38,028 nucleotides of DNA from UBA10205 sp035289625 (GTDB taxonomy: Archaea; Iainarchaeota; Iainarchaeia; Iainarchaeales; Iainarchaeaceae): positions 1-38,028 of the forward strand of contig DATDWP010000018.1 in the NCBI GenBank assembly GCA_035289625.1, given 5' to 3'. The position numbers and the translations under genes were made by a program. Shown here in pieces: positions 9,175 to 16,184 of the stretch (the stretch's first letter is position 1; every line of letters starts with the position of its first letter). The notes beneath the pieces were generated by a model. The model was not told where the DNA came from, ran no database searches, and worked only from the letters and a program-made list of their open reading frames with translations.

Positions 9175-9226
9175 CACTTTCTTTTTGGCCAAGTTTTTTC
9201 TTTCGTGTCAACGAAAGAAAAAGGTT
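9175..9226 (+). repeat. RNA-flanking palindromic element, copy 1
   Basis: The element reads cactttctttttgg-ccaag, then a perfect 12-bp stem (9195-9206 with 9211-9222, arm TTTTTCTTTCGT) closed by the loop GTCA, then GGTTG. Its last base touches the first base of tRNA-Ser(GGA). Four further copies occur in the window, at 13631, 33184, 36482 and 36796, all in the same orientation. Confidence 0.8.
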
Positions 9227-9313
9227 GCGGGGGTGGCAGAGTGGTCCAATGCGCACGCCTGGAAAGCGTGTCTCCGAAAGGGGTCGCGAGTTCGAATCTC
9301 GTCTCCCGCGCCA
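9227..9313 (+). tRNA. tRNA-Ser(GGA)
   Basis: A complete class II tRNA. The acceptor arm GCGGGGG pairs with CTCCCGC, the discriminator is G, and the CCA end is encoded (9311-9313). The anticodon stem CACGC/GCGTG encloses the loop CTGGAAA, giving anticodon GGA. A long variable arm (TCTCCGAAAGGGG) and discriminator G fit serine. There is no intron. The palindromic element directly abuts its 5' end. Confidence 0.95.
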
Positions 9314-9340
9314 TAAATTATAAAAAAGCAGATTTTATTT

Positions 9341-11476
9341 CTAGCCGAATATCCCGCCGATTCTTGAAATATCAAGGAAGTTACTGAACTTGCCGCCCTC
9401 GTCTTCGAACTGTTTTATTTGTTCATCTAGAGCTGCAATTGTTTCAGGGTCATTGACCCCGTTTGATGCGAGCCTGTTTTTGACCTCACGAAGTTTTGCA
9501 GCGCGCTCCTTTAGCTTTGCCCCGTAATCGCCGTTTCCGAAAATATAACTTGCGATATCAAGCTTTTTCTTTTCCTCGGCGGTTTTATCTGCAGTGTCGC
9601 CCAATTGGTTTGCAAATGCCGGGTCGCTGTCATAGAATTTAGTTGCAATTTCATAAAGGTTGCTGTTCAAATTTGACGTTTGCGGCGGGGCAAATCTTCT
9701 GCACACATTGTTCACAAGATTGTTTGCAAGCTGCTGCGGATTGTCTTTTAGAGTATTACAATTACGCACAGCTTCCTTTTGCGCGGCGCACTCAAGTGCT
9801 ACATCGGCTTCACATTTTACCTTCTGGAGTTTGTATTTTCCAAGTTCGCCAAGCATTCTTGAAGTTTCTTTCCTGCACATCTGCTCAATCTGCTCTTCTG
9901 AAGGCATATTGCCGGTATTGAACTGGCCGCTGAAGGCTTCAACAATATCATCATCTGAAAGTTCGCACATTCTCTCTGGCGACATTCCCGGACCTCCCAT
10001 TTGTTGCCCACCTGGACGTCCCTCTCCGTAGCCCTGGCCTTGCTGCGGGCCGTAACCTTGCGGGCCTTGAGGACCTTGCTGACCATAACCGCCCTGAGGA
10101 TTATAATTCCCCTGCGGACCATAACCTTGCTGCCCCGCAGGACCTTGTGGCCCGCCATAATTTGGCCCGTATTGCCCGGGACCAAAGCCCTGAGGCCCTC
10201 CGAATCCTTGCTGGCCACCGTACTGCGGGCCTTGGTTTGGATAGCCATACTGCGAACCTCCAAAGCCGCCCGGACCTTCTTGATAGCCAGGATTCGGACC
10301 CTGATTTCTAAAATCGGTTACTACACGATTATCAAACGGTTGCGAGTATGGCATCTGGGGCTGTGTTGAACCTTCGCCTGAAGGATAACTCTGAGGAGTC
10401 GTATTTGCAGAAGTCTCCCCCGATGATTCTTCAAAGTATCCAATGCCTGATTCAATTGCTTTTTTTGGAGCTGTTGTTGCAGTTGTAGGTTCGGATGGCG
10501 TTGTTTGTTGAACTGGTTCTGGGGCTGGTGCTTGCTCTGGGGCAGGAGCACTTTGAGTATCTTCTATGGGAGCCTTATCAGAATCTTCTATTTGATCGGG
10601 ATTATCTTGCGGAAACTGGCCTTCGGGTGGCCTATCATAAGATTGTGGCGGCATTACTTGCCCGCACTCCCATCTACCGCTATTACACGAAGAGGGGGCT
10701 CCGTTTGGGCACTGCGGAGGAGCAGAGGAACAATCATCCCTATATCCGCCCTGATCACCAGAGCCTTGTCCGCCTTGCCCATAACCTTGTGGACCTTGAT
10801 TTCTAAAATCCTGCGGGTTCGGGACATGGATTTCTGGTAACCTAAAACCATCCTGGCCGCTCTCTTTAAACTTTTTGAGCTGCTCGCACTGGGCCTTGAA
10901 ATTTGGGAGCTGCTCTTTTATTTTGGCCTTTGCCGATTCGACCCTTTGCTTTTGCGCCTCTATTTCAGGAGTTGCCTGTGCGAGGCAGATTTTTATCATA
11001 ACATCCTGGGTAAAATCCTCAAGTTTCATAGTATCAGGATCGTAGCCTGCCGCCTTTATTGCAATGCGCTCAGTTGGCCCTAGCGGAAGATTCCCCGAGC
11101 TAAAACCGGCACAATAAGTTTGAGGATTACAAGAAGATGCTTCCTCTTCGAGTCGAACACAAACAGATGATGTTTCCTGTGCGCCTTCAATCACACCCAC
11201 AAGATCTGCAACAAGAACTGCCTTATCTGTCTTACATTGCTCTGGAAACCTTGTGCTGTTTTGCGAAACCCAAGCATATGCAGCAGTCAGATTCTCAGTC
11301 ATCTTCTCCTCCCCAACATACTCAGGGTCGGCAAAGCTAAATTGTGGCAGCCCCAAATCAAACCCGCCCTGAGAGCCAAAATCACTCGGGGCAAACTCTT
11401 CAGCAGAAGCTGAACCCAAAATACTAATAAATACCATTACAACAAGAGGGATGCTAAAGATGCGCGAGAATTTCAT
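9341..11476 (-). CDS. Secreted protein with Gly/Gln/Pro/Tyr-rich low-complexity centre
   Basis: About 711 residues with a signal peptide ending in SASA near residue 25 and no later membrane helix, so it is probably released or attached by partners. Residues ~55-210 are a cysteine-containing helical region. A short Gly/Gln-rich patch sits at 226-247, a Cys-rich patch at 250-272, an acidic Pro/Ala/Thr-rich linker at 285-345, and a long Gly/Gln/Pro/Tyr repeat tract at 392-495 built on GPQGYG-like units. Residues ~500-711 return to helical, charged and Cys-containing sequence. The phrase DFRNQGP occurs at the head of both Q/G-rich tracts, hinting at internal duplication. The ATG at 11476 is chosen because a TATA box lies ~28 nt upstream. 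Composition resembles prion-like or collagen-like proteins; the function is unknown. Confidence 0.8.
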   Translation of the reverse strand: MKFSRIFSIPLVVMVFISILGSASAEEFAPSDFGSQGGFDLGLPQFSFADPEYVGEEKMTENLTAAYAWVSQNSTRFPEQCKTDKAVLVADLVGVIEGAQETSSVCVRLEEEASSCNPQTYCAGFSSGNLPLGPTERIAIKAAGYDPDTMKLEDFTQDVMIKICLAQATPEIEAQKQRVESAKAKIKEQLPNFKAQCEQLKKFKESGQDGFRLPEIHVPNPQDFRNQGPQGYGQGGQGSGDQGGYRDDCSSAPPQCPNGAPSSCNSGRWECGQVMPPQSYDRPPEGQFPQDNPDQIEDSDKAPIEDTQSAPAPEQAPAPEPVQQTTPSEPTTATTAPKKAIESGIGYFEESSGETSANTTPQSYPSGEGSTQPQMPYSQPFDNRVVTDFRNQGPNPGYQEGPGGFGGSQYGYPNQGPQYGGQQGFGGPQGFGPGQYGPNYGGPQGPAGQQGYGPQGNYNPQGGYGQQGPQGPQGYGPQQGQGYGEGRPGGQQMGGPGMSPERMCELSDDDIVEAFSGQFNTGNMPSEEQIEQMCRKETSRMLGELGKYKLQKVKCEADVALECAAQKEAVRNCNTLKDNPQQLANNLVNNVCRRFAPPQTSNLNSNLYEIATKFYDSDPAFANQLGDTADKTAEEKKKLDIASYIFGNGDYGAKLKERAAKLREVKNRLASNGVNDPETIAALDEQIKQFEDEGGKFSNFLDISRIGGIFG

Positions 11477-11498
11477 CAAAGCTAATTAAACCGTAAAC

Positions 11499-11509
11499 TT
11501 ATATATAAA
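11499..11509 (-). promoter_or_regulatory. TATA box of the secreted low-complexity protein gene
   Basis: TTTATATATAAG on the minus strand is centred ~28 nt before the ATG at 11476, indicating a leaderless transcript and supporting that start over an in-frame TTG one codon upstream. Confidence 0.6.
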
Positions 11510-11559
11510 GCTTGTGAAAACGAAAAATCAGGAAAATTTAATTTGAGCTTTACGAAAAA

Positions 11560-11748
11560 TCATAATGATGGGGCAAAATACTGTTCTTTGCACTTTGTAG
11601 AGCAAAACCTTCGCGCATCAATGCTTCCTGTCGGATACTCAATGTCCTTTCCGCAATTCATGCACTTGTAGCGCCTTGAAGAATAGGAATTTTTTACAGA
11701 AGTTGGTTTTGATGCACTTGGTTTCTTATCAAGATTTACAAACACCAT
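11560..11748 (-). CDS. Zinc-finger microprotein
   Basis: A 62-residue basic protein. The C-terminal half carries two cysteine pairs, YKCMNCGK and FCSTKCKEQY, in the C-x2-C...C-x3-C spacing of treble-clef/FCS-type zinc fingers, with a Lys/Ser-rich N-terminal tail. Such small zinc proteins in archaea often bind nucleic acid or ribosomes, but no specific family is certain. The ATG at 11748 follows a GGTGA Shine-Dalgarno-like motif by five bases, better than an in-frame TTG upstream. It has its own TATA-like box near 11811 and lies upstream of the low-complexity gene on the same strand. Confidence 0.7.
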   Translation of the reverse strand: MVFVNLDKKPSASKPTSVKNSYSSRRYKCMNCGKDIEYPTGSIDARRFCSTKCKEQYFAPSL

Positions 11749-11810
11749 TTTTTCACCCAAAACAGCAGCACTACTGCCACAGCCACTTAATAGGAAATCG
11801 TATCCACAGT

Positions 11811-11820
11811 TATTTAAATA
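11811..11820. promoter_or_regulatory. Palindromic TATA-like box between the zinc-finger and YgfZ-like genes
   Basis: TATTTAAATA reads the same on both strands and sits between the divergent zinc-finger gene (start 11748) and the YgfZ-like gene (start 11926). It most likely serves the zinc-finger gene with a leader of ~35-40 nt. Confidence 0.4.
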
Positions 11821-11925
11821 TACTTTTTGTTATGTAGTGAGTTCAAATGGGTTAATTTACAATAAGAACAACTTTAATGGCCTTGCAAATTAATTTAACA
11901 CACTATCTAATCCCAATTACCTACC

Positions 11926-12660
11926 ATGCAATACTACCATCTCCCCTTCTGCGTACTCAAAATAACAAACGCGCAAAAATTTCTGCACGCAATATCATCC
12001 AATACACAAAACGCTGCTCGAAATTCATTTTTAGATATTTTTGGAAAAATAGTTGTATGCTTCTACCAGAACTACAATGGCACCGATGCGCTAGTTGCAT
12101 TCCCTGAAAAATTCAAAACACGCTTTAATGAACATGTACAAAAATATCTTGCAATTAGCAAAGCAAAAATCGAGCAAACAAATCTTAATGCGTATTTTAT
12201 AGACGCTCACGCAGAGCAAAAAGAGGTCGAACAAATCGATGGCCTAAGAGTGCCTGAAAAAGACTCGTTTATTTTACTATCAGAAAAACCGCCCAAAAAA
12301 ATTGACGAGATGGCAGAGGAGAAGTTCAATTGCTTTTGCCTCGAGCATTCAATTTCAATGCAGGGAAGAGAATTTGATGAGGAGATGATAATGAATACTG
12401 ATTGGAAAGATGCTGTATCATTTTCAAAAGGGTGCTTTCTTGGCCAGGAAATTGTTGTAAAAATAATGCACCGAGGAAAACCCCCACGCAAACTTATAGT
12501 GCTTCAATTTGAAAATGAACCAACAGCACTTACCCGCAACGGAGCAGTGATCGGAGAAATTCGCTCAAAGTGCTTTTCAAAAAAGACCGGAAAATGGCTA
12601 GCGTACTGCTCAATTCCGAATGATGATGGAAATTTTGATAAGGGATTTACATTTAAATAA
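11926..12660 (+). CDS. YgfZ/GcvT-like folate-binding domain protein
   Basis: This 244-residue protein carries the signature motif KGCFLGQE (C170) of the YgfZ/IBA57 branch of the GcvT aminomethyltransferase superfamily, followed by HRGKPPRKL. In bacteria and mitochondria these proteins bind folate and support maturation of certain Fe-S enzymes; the Cys is essential there. The N-terminal half (FSNT-like opening around LHAISSNTQNAARNSFLDIFGK, then a run leading to FIDAH) also fits the GcvT fold but is divergent. It is somewhat shorter than E. coli YgfZ. No other Fe-S assembly gene is seen nearby. A weak TATA-like stretch ends ~28 nt upstream of this ATG. It is alone on its strand. The family is likely, the function inferred. 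Confidence 0.78.
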   Translation: MQYYHLPFCVLKITNAQKFLHAISSNTQNAARNSFLDIFGKIVVCFYQNYNGTDALVAFPEKFKTRFNEHVQKYLAISKAKIEQTNLNAYFIDAHAEQKEVEQIDGLRVPEKDSFILLSEKPPKKIDEMAEEKFNCFCLEHSISMQGREFDEEMIMNTDWKDAVSFSKGCFLGQEIVVKIMHRGKPPRKLIVLQFENEPTALTRNGAVIGEIRSKCFSKKTGKWLAYCSIPNDDGNFDKGFTFK

Positions 12661-12865
12661 TGCAGCTAAACAATTGCACTTCTAATGGATTTCAAACTTA
12701 AGAGCATAGGTAGGCCCTCGCGTAACCGGAATTGTTTTATTGGGTCGAGAAGATACACTTTTTAGCACCAAGACAAATCCACCAAAATTTGAAACTGTCT
12801 TCCCCCGACTTTTTATTAATCCACCTTTAATGCCTCGAAGTCAATGCTTCAAGTTCGCACCGCTA

Positions 12866-12875
12866 TCTTTATAAC
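12866..12875 (+). promoter_or_regulatory. TATA box of the ribulose-phosphate epimerase gene
   Basis: TCTTTATAAC lies ~27 nt before the ATG at 12897, consistent with a leaderless mRNA. The rest of the 12661-12896 gap shows no clear gene. Confidence 0.55.
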
Positions 12876-12896
12876 AAAAAAGAGCATTAATTTTCC

Positions 12897-13547
12897 ATGG
12901 CGCAAATTTCAGCCTCGGTTCTCAATGCCGATTTTTCAAAGTGGAAAAAGTGGCTACCTGAACTCAAGGCAGCAAAAGTTGAAAGGATACACTGGGACAT
13001 AATGGACAATAAATACGTTCCAAATAATGGAGTTTCAATAGATCTTATCAAAGAATTTAGGCCGCGCACACAAATATATTTTGAAACCCACCTAATGACA
13101 GTTAAACCTGAAAAATATTTCGGCCTCCTTGCAATGAGCGGAGTAGACCTTGCAATATTTCACCTCGAAACCTCAAAATGGCCCATTACAACAATTGAAT
13201 CAATAAGAGATCTTGGAATGCGGGTTGGGATTGCAATAAATAACAAAACAAAAGCAAACCACGCGCTGCCTTATCTTGAAAAAGCTGACCTTTGCCTTGT
13301 AATGAGTGTTGAAGCTGGCTTTGGGGGACAAAAATTTAATGAAAAGGCGCTTGAAAAAATCTCACTTCTTCGCAAAAAAATCGATGAGGAAAAACTCTCC
13401 TGCAAACTAGAGGTTGATGGCGGAGTCAACGCGCAAATCGGGGCGCAATGCCTAGCAGCAGGCGCAGATATTCTTGCAGCAGGAACATTCATTTTCAAAC
13501 ACCCTAAAGGGATCAAAAGCGCGGTAAAAGAACTCAGAAAGGGCTAG
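12897..13547 (+). CDS. rpe: Ribulose-phosphate 3-epimerase
   Basis: A 216-residue TIM-barrel enzyme that interconverts D-ribulose 5-phosphate and D-xylulose 5-phosphate. Family landmarks are all visible: ISASVLNADF at the start, the metal-site HWDIMDNKYVPN near residue 32, FETHLM near 62, the flexible loop VMSVEAGFGGQKF near 138, LEVDGGVN with the catalytic Asp near 172, and the phosphate-binding AAGTFIF near 197. Small departures from the usual consensus (MDN for MDG, VEAGFGG for VNPGFGG) are present but keep the metal ligands. It is monocistronic. In archaea with reduced pentose pathways its presence points to a non-oxidative pentose route or sugar-phosphate scavenging. Confidence 0.92.
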   Translation: MAQISASVLNADFSKWKKWLPELKAAKVERIHWDIMDNKYVPNNGVSIDLIKEFRPRTQIYFETHLMTVKPEKYFGLLAMSGVDLAIFHLETSKWPITTIESIRDLGMRVGIAINNKTKANHALPYLEKADLCLVMSVEAGFGGQKFNEKALEKISLLRKKIDEEKLSCKLEVDGGVNAQIGAQCLAAGADILAAGTFIFKHPKGIKSAVKELRKG

Positions 13548-13554
13548 AAAGAAA

Positions 13555-13563
13555 GTTTATAAC
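13555..13563 (+). promoter_or_regulatory. TATA box upstream of tRNA-Ser(TGA)
   Basis: TTTATAACCTTAATC with a following GCACTTTTTC matches the sequence upstream of tRNA-Ser(GGA), and a GGCTTGACA-like string follows in both. A second TATA-like stretch (CATTTAAATTC, 13617-13627) is closer to the tRNA and is an alternative promoter. Confidence 0.45.
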
Positions 13564-13630
13564 CTTAATCTGGCACTTTTTCTTTGCAATCAAGGCTTGA
13601 CAACAAGTGGCAACTGCATTTAAATTCTGA

Positions 13631-13684
13631 CACTTTCTTTTTGGTCAAGTTTTTTCTTTCGTTAACACGAAAGAAAAAGGTTGT
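13631..13684 (+). repeat. RNA-flanking palindromic element, copy 2
   Basis: Nearly identical to copy 1: cactttctttttgg-tcaag, a perfect 12-bp stem (13651-13662 with 13667-13678), loop TAAC, then GGTTG. It ends about one base before tRNA-Ser(TGA). The stem sequence is conserved while the loop differs, as expected if pairing matters. Confidence 0.8.
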
Positions 13685-13685
13685 T

Positions 13686-13769
13686 GCGGAGGTGGCGGAG
13701 TGGTCCAACGCGCCTGGCTTGAGACCAGGTCTCCGAAAGGGGTCGCGAGTTCGAATCTCGTCCTCCGCG
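13686..13769 (+). tRNA. tRNA-Ser(TGA)
   Basis: A complete class II tRNA: acceptor GCGGAGG with CCTCCGC, discriminator G, anticodon stem CCTGG/CCAGG with loop CTTGAGA (anticodon TGA), long variable arm identical to that of tRNA-Ser(GGA). The CCA end is not encoded; the next bases are a TATA box for the following gene. Confidence 0.95.
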
Positions 13770-13778
13770 TTTAAATAA
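13770..13778 (+). promoter_or_regulatory. TATA box of the membrane glycosyltransferase gene
   Basis: TTTAAATAA starts immediately after the tRNA-Ser(TGA) discriminator base and ends ~24 nt before the ATG at 13802, so the promoter is packed directly against the tRNA end and the mRNA is probably leaderless. Confidence 0.55.
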
Positions 13779-13801
13779 AATAAATACAATATATTGAAGG
13801 C

Positions 13802-15316
13802 ATGAATTTGTGGAAAATAAATCAAGCAATTGAACGGAGCATTGAAAGTGCCCTTTCAGTAAAACCAACACATTTTCTTCTAATTGCAATTGTGCTAAGT
13901 GCTCTGCTTATTATTTTCACAAACCAAGTAGTGCTTCAGGATTTTCCCAATTCAGGCGATGAATACTCATATTTAATTTCTGCTAATCTTTTTGCGCAAG
14001 GAAAACTAGCCGAAAGTTCCCCACCTAACAAGGAATTTTTTGATTTTTTCCATGTAATTAATGATGGGAAGTTCTACAGCAAATACCCGCCGGGATGGCC
14101 GTTTCTCCTTTCAATCGGAGTAATTGCAGGCAGCACGATGCTTGTAAACCTTGCAATCGCAATCCTTTCAATTTTAGTAATTTATTTTATTTGCAATGAA
14201 TTCTTCTCTGGAAAAGTTGCAAAAATAGCTGTCCTACTTACTATAATTAGCCCATATTTTCTCTTCAACTCCGCTTCCTATTTTTCACACAGCGCCTCAC
14301 TTCTGCTCTTTGCAATTTGCACCTACTTTTATTTCAAGGCCCAAAAATCGCAAAAATTGATTTACTGGGCACTAATAGGCCTTGGAGTGGGGGCCATTCT
14401 AAATATCCGGCCACTTGATGCTGCTCTTTTTGCAATTGCACTAATAATTCACAGCGCCCTGCAATTGCGAGCACAAAAAGAACTTATAAAAGAAATAATT
14501 CAGCTAGCAAAAAAATTTGCCGTATTTGCAGTAGGGGTTGCAATTTTGCTTGCAGTTTTTCTTGCATACAATTTTGCGCAAACACAAGACCCTTTCCTTA
14601 TGCCGTTTAGCAAATACAACCCATATGATACACTCGGGTTTTCTGAAAATTTTTCGCTGCAAAATGCAATTGAAAATAACCTAATGCAAAGAAGCTGGAT
14701 GCTAAATATTTGGACGCCTTTTTGCTATCTACTTATTTTACTTGCAATTTTACGGGTCAAAAATTCAAATTCGTCTTTTCTTCTGCTTTTGCTATCAGCG
14801 CTGCTTGCAGGATATTTTTTCTACTTTAGCCCCGGAGGAAACCAATACGGGCCAAGGTATCTATATAGCGCGGCATTTGTAATATTTATTTTGGGCGCGC
14901 AAGCAATAGCGGCACTTAAAAAAAATGCAGGCATTTTACTAATTGGGCTGCTGCTTGCAAATATTGTGGTTTTTTCTTTTATGGCAAATATTTTCCACAC
15001 GCAAATAGAAGAGAGAACAGAACTATACGATCTTATAGAATCACAAAAAATCTCAAATTCAATTGTATTTTTAAATTGCCCATTCTTTTGTTCAGGAACA
15101 ATTCCTGCACTTGACCTTACAAGAAACGGAACAACTTTTGATCAGAGCGCAATATATGTACATGACCGTGGAGCAGAAAATGTAAAAATAATGGATCAGT
15201 ACCAGGCACGAGAGTACTATAGATGGTCATGCAACCCCAAAATTATAGGCTATATTTGGATACTGGATATTGGTTTTGCCAAAAATGAAAATTGCATTTT
15301 GGAAAAAATCGGTTAA
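13802..15316 (+). CDS. GT39-like membrane glycosyltransferase (ArnT/PMT fold)
   Basis: A 504-residue polytopic membrane protein with roughly 10-12 hydrophobic helices. After the first helix comes the acidic motif SGDEYSYL (about residue 45), matching the catalytic Asp/Glu loop of dolichyl-phosphate-sugar-dependent GT-C transferases, then KYPPGWPFLL (about residue 96), a second conserved PMT_2 feature, and NIRPLDAALF (about 202). A soluble C-terminal portion of about 100 residues follows the last helix. Such enzymes move a sugar from a lipid-phosphate carrier to protein or lipid on the outer face of the membrane. This fits the sequon-rich surface proteins at the left of the window, though donor and acceptor are unknown. 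Confidence 0.82.
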   Translation: MNLWKINQAIERSIESALSVKPTHFLLIAIVLSALLIIFTNQVVLQDFPNSGDEYSYLISANLFAQGKLAESSPPNKEFFDFFHVINDGKFYSKYPPGWPFLLSIGVIAGSTMLVNLAIAILSILVIYFICNEFFSGKVAKIAVLLTIISPYFLFNSASYFSHSASLLLFAICTYFYFKAQKSQKLIYWALIGLGVGAILNIRPLDAALFAIALIIHSALQLRAQKELIKEIIQLAKKFAVFAVGVAILLAVFLAYNFAQTQDPFLMPFSKYNPYDTLGFSENFSLQNAIENNLMQRSWMLNIWTPFCYLLILLAILRVKNSNSSFLLLLLSALLAGYFFYFSPGGNQYGPRYLYSAAFVIFILGAQAIAALKKNAGILLIGLLLANIVVFSFMANIFHTQIEERTELYDLIESQKISNSIVFLNCPFFCSGTIPALDLTRNGTTFDQSAIYVHDRGAENVKIMDQYQAREYYRWSCNPKIIGYIWILDIGFAKNENCILEKIG

Positions 15317-15369
15317 AAGAATTTGAAAAAAAGAAATTTCAGGCCCCTTGCGGAGCCAGTGGATTAAAT

Positions 15370-15522
15370 TTACTTACTAGCAAGGTTTTTGCTCTTAACA
15401 TACGCCCAGATCTTTTTTGTCATCTCTGAAGGAGCTATTCTTCCGCTTCCAAAGACGCTCTCAAGCGAATCTGTACATCCCTTGAATGAAATGCTATATC
15501 CGCCAAATGCCGGTTTTGCCAT
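15370..15522 (-). CDS. 50-residue truncated SWIB-like protein
   Basis: A small gene on the minus strand. It has a strong Shine-Dalgarno site (AGGAGGT, about 8 bases before ATG) complementary to the 16S tail seen at the right of the window, and a TATA box at 15581-15592. Residues 19-47 (SLESVFG...IAPSEMTKKIWAYVKSKNL) match the first half of a SWIB/MDM2-type domain, where a conserved Leu/Val-Gly pair is followed by a Thr/Ser-Glu-x-x-Lys-Lys-x-Trp-x-Tyr-x-Lys helix. The second half of a SWIB domain is missing, so it is a mini-SWIB or a protein needing a partner. SWIB domains act in chromatin-associated proteins of eukaryotes and are known from chlamydiae; a nucleoid role here is inference. Confidence 0.8.
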   Translation of the reverse strand: MAKPAFGGYSISFKGCTDSLESVFGSGRIAPSEMTKKIWAYVKSKNLASK

Positions 15523-15580
15523 TTTTACAACCTCCTTTTGTTAGTCAAATGTAAACTTCTTTTAGAATAGAATGATCCAA

Positions 15581-15592
15581 ATATATTTAAAC
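15581..15592 (-). promoter_or_regulatory. TATA box of the mini-SWIB gene
   Basis: GTTTAAATATAT on the minus strand lies ~60-70 nt before the ATG at 15522, leaving a leader of ~35-40 nt that carries the strong AGGAGGT ribosome binding site at 15530-15536. Confidence 0.55.
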
Positions 15593-15608
15593 GTGAAGGG
15601 TAATTAGC

Positions 15609-16145
15609 CTACTTTTTGCCAAATTTTTCCCCATATAGCCTCTGGCCGCGCTCAATGCACTCATAAGCATCCCCCACATCCTTAAAGCTTAGAACCTTCA
15701 CTTTCTTGTTCTGAAGCTCTTTATACGTCTCAAAAAAGTGCTTCACTTCAAGCAAAATATGCTCCGGAAGGTCCTTTAATGACTTGAAATTGTTCATGCG
15801 CGGATCAGAGGCATACACTGCAATTATCTTGTCATCCTTCTCCTTGCCATCATACATTTCCAAAAGTGCAATTGGCCGCGCTTCCACAATTGTATTTGGG
15901 TAGACTGAAAAAATCGAAAGTACCAAAATATCCATTGGGTCATCATCATCCCAATATGTTTGCGGGATAAACCCATAATCCCCAGGATAGTGCACTGCAG
16001 AATATAGCGGCCTATCAAGGCGCATAAGACCCGTGTCCTTGTCCAATTCATATTTTAATTTCGAATCTTTTGGTATCTCAATTATTGCCTGTACAATTTT
16101 TGGTGATTTTTTCCCAATAGCAACATCGTGCCATGCATTTGTCAT
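15609..16145 (-). CDS. ppa: Soluble inorganic pyrophosphatase (family I)
   Basis: This 178-residue protein has all family I landmarks: EIPKDSKLKYELDK near residue 23 (phosphate-binding Lys and Glu), RPLYSAVHYPGDYGFIPQT near 45, the metal-binding signature DDDDPMDILVL near 66, and KEKDDKIIAVYASDPR near 100 with further acidic ligands. It hydrolyses pyrophosphate to two phosphates in the cytoplasm, pulling forward tRNA charging and nucleic acid synthesis. Length matches archaeal and bacterial hexameric forms. A TATA box (16176-16184) lies upstream. A membrane pyrophosphatase is encoded ~670 bp away on the same strand, so the cell has both disposal and energy-conserving routes for pyrophosphate. 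Confidence 0.96.
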   Translation of the reverse strand: MTNAWHDVAIGKKSPKIVQAIIEIPKDSKLKYELDKDTGLMRLDRPLYSAVHYPGDYGFIPQTYWDDDDPMDILVLSIFSVYPNTIVEARPIALLEMYDGKEKDDKIIAVYASDPRMNNFKSLKDLPEHILLEVKHFFETYKELQNKKVKVLSFKDVGDAYECIERGQRLYGEKFGKK

Positions 16146-16175
16146 TTTCCAACCCTACAAAGTATTGAATAAAAA

Positions 16176-16184
16176 ATTTAAATA
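16176..16184 (-). promoter_or_regulatory. TATA box of the soluble pyrophosphatase gene
   Basis: TATTTAAAT on the minus strand lies ~35 nt before the ATG at 16145. It overlaps the last codons of the upstream msrA gene, so ppa can be transcribed independently of it. Confidence 0.5.

Larger units (their letters stand above)
8734..9226. other. Intergenic region with candidate ncRNA and long tRNA-Ser leader
   Basis: No convincing protein gene is present in these ~490 bp. From left to right it holds an A/T-rich TATA-like stretch near 8790-8800, a second clear TATA box near 8921-8930 followed by a sequence with strong secondary-structure potential (8950-9040), a third TATA box at 9090-9097, and copy 1 of the palindromic element beside tRNA-Ser(GGA). 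Confidence 0.6.

Noticed and set aside
9643..10840. Frames opposite the low-complexity gene
   Set aside because: They arise from the repetitive GPQ-coding sequence; no start signals or recognisable domains.
13565..13825. Open reading frame on the minus strand across tRNA-Ser(TGA)
   Set aside because: It is a translation of the tRNA and the palindromic element; the peptide (RTRDPFRRPGLKPGALDHS) is a known artefact of antisense tRNA-Ser.
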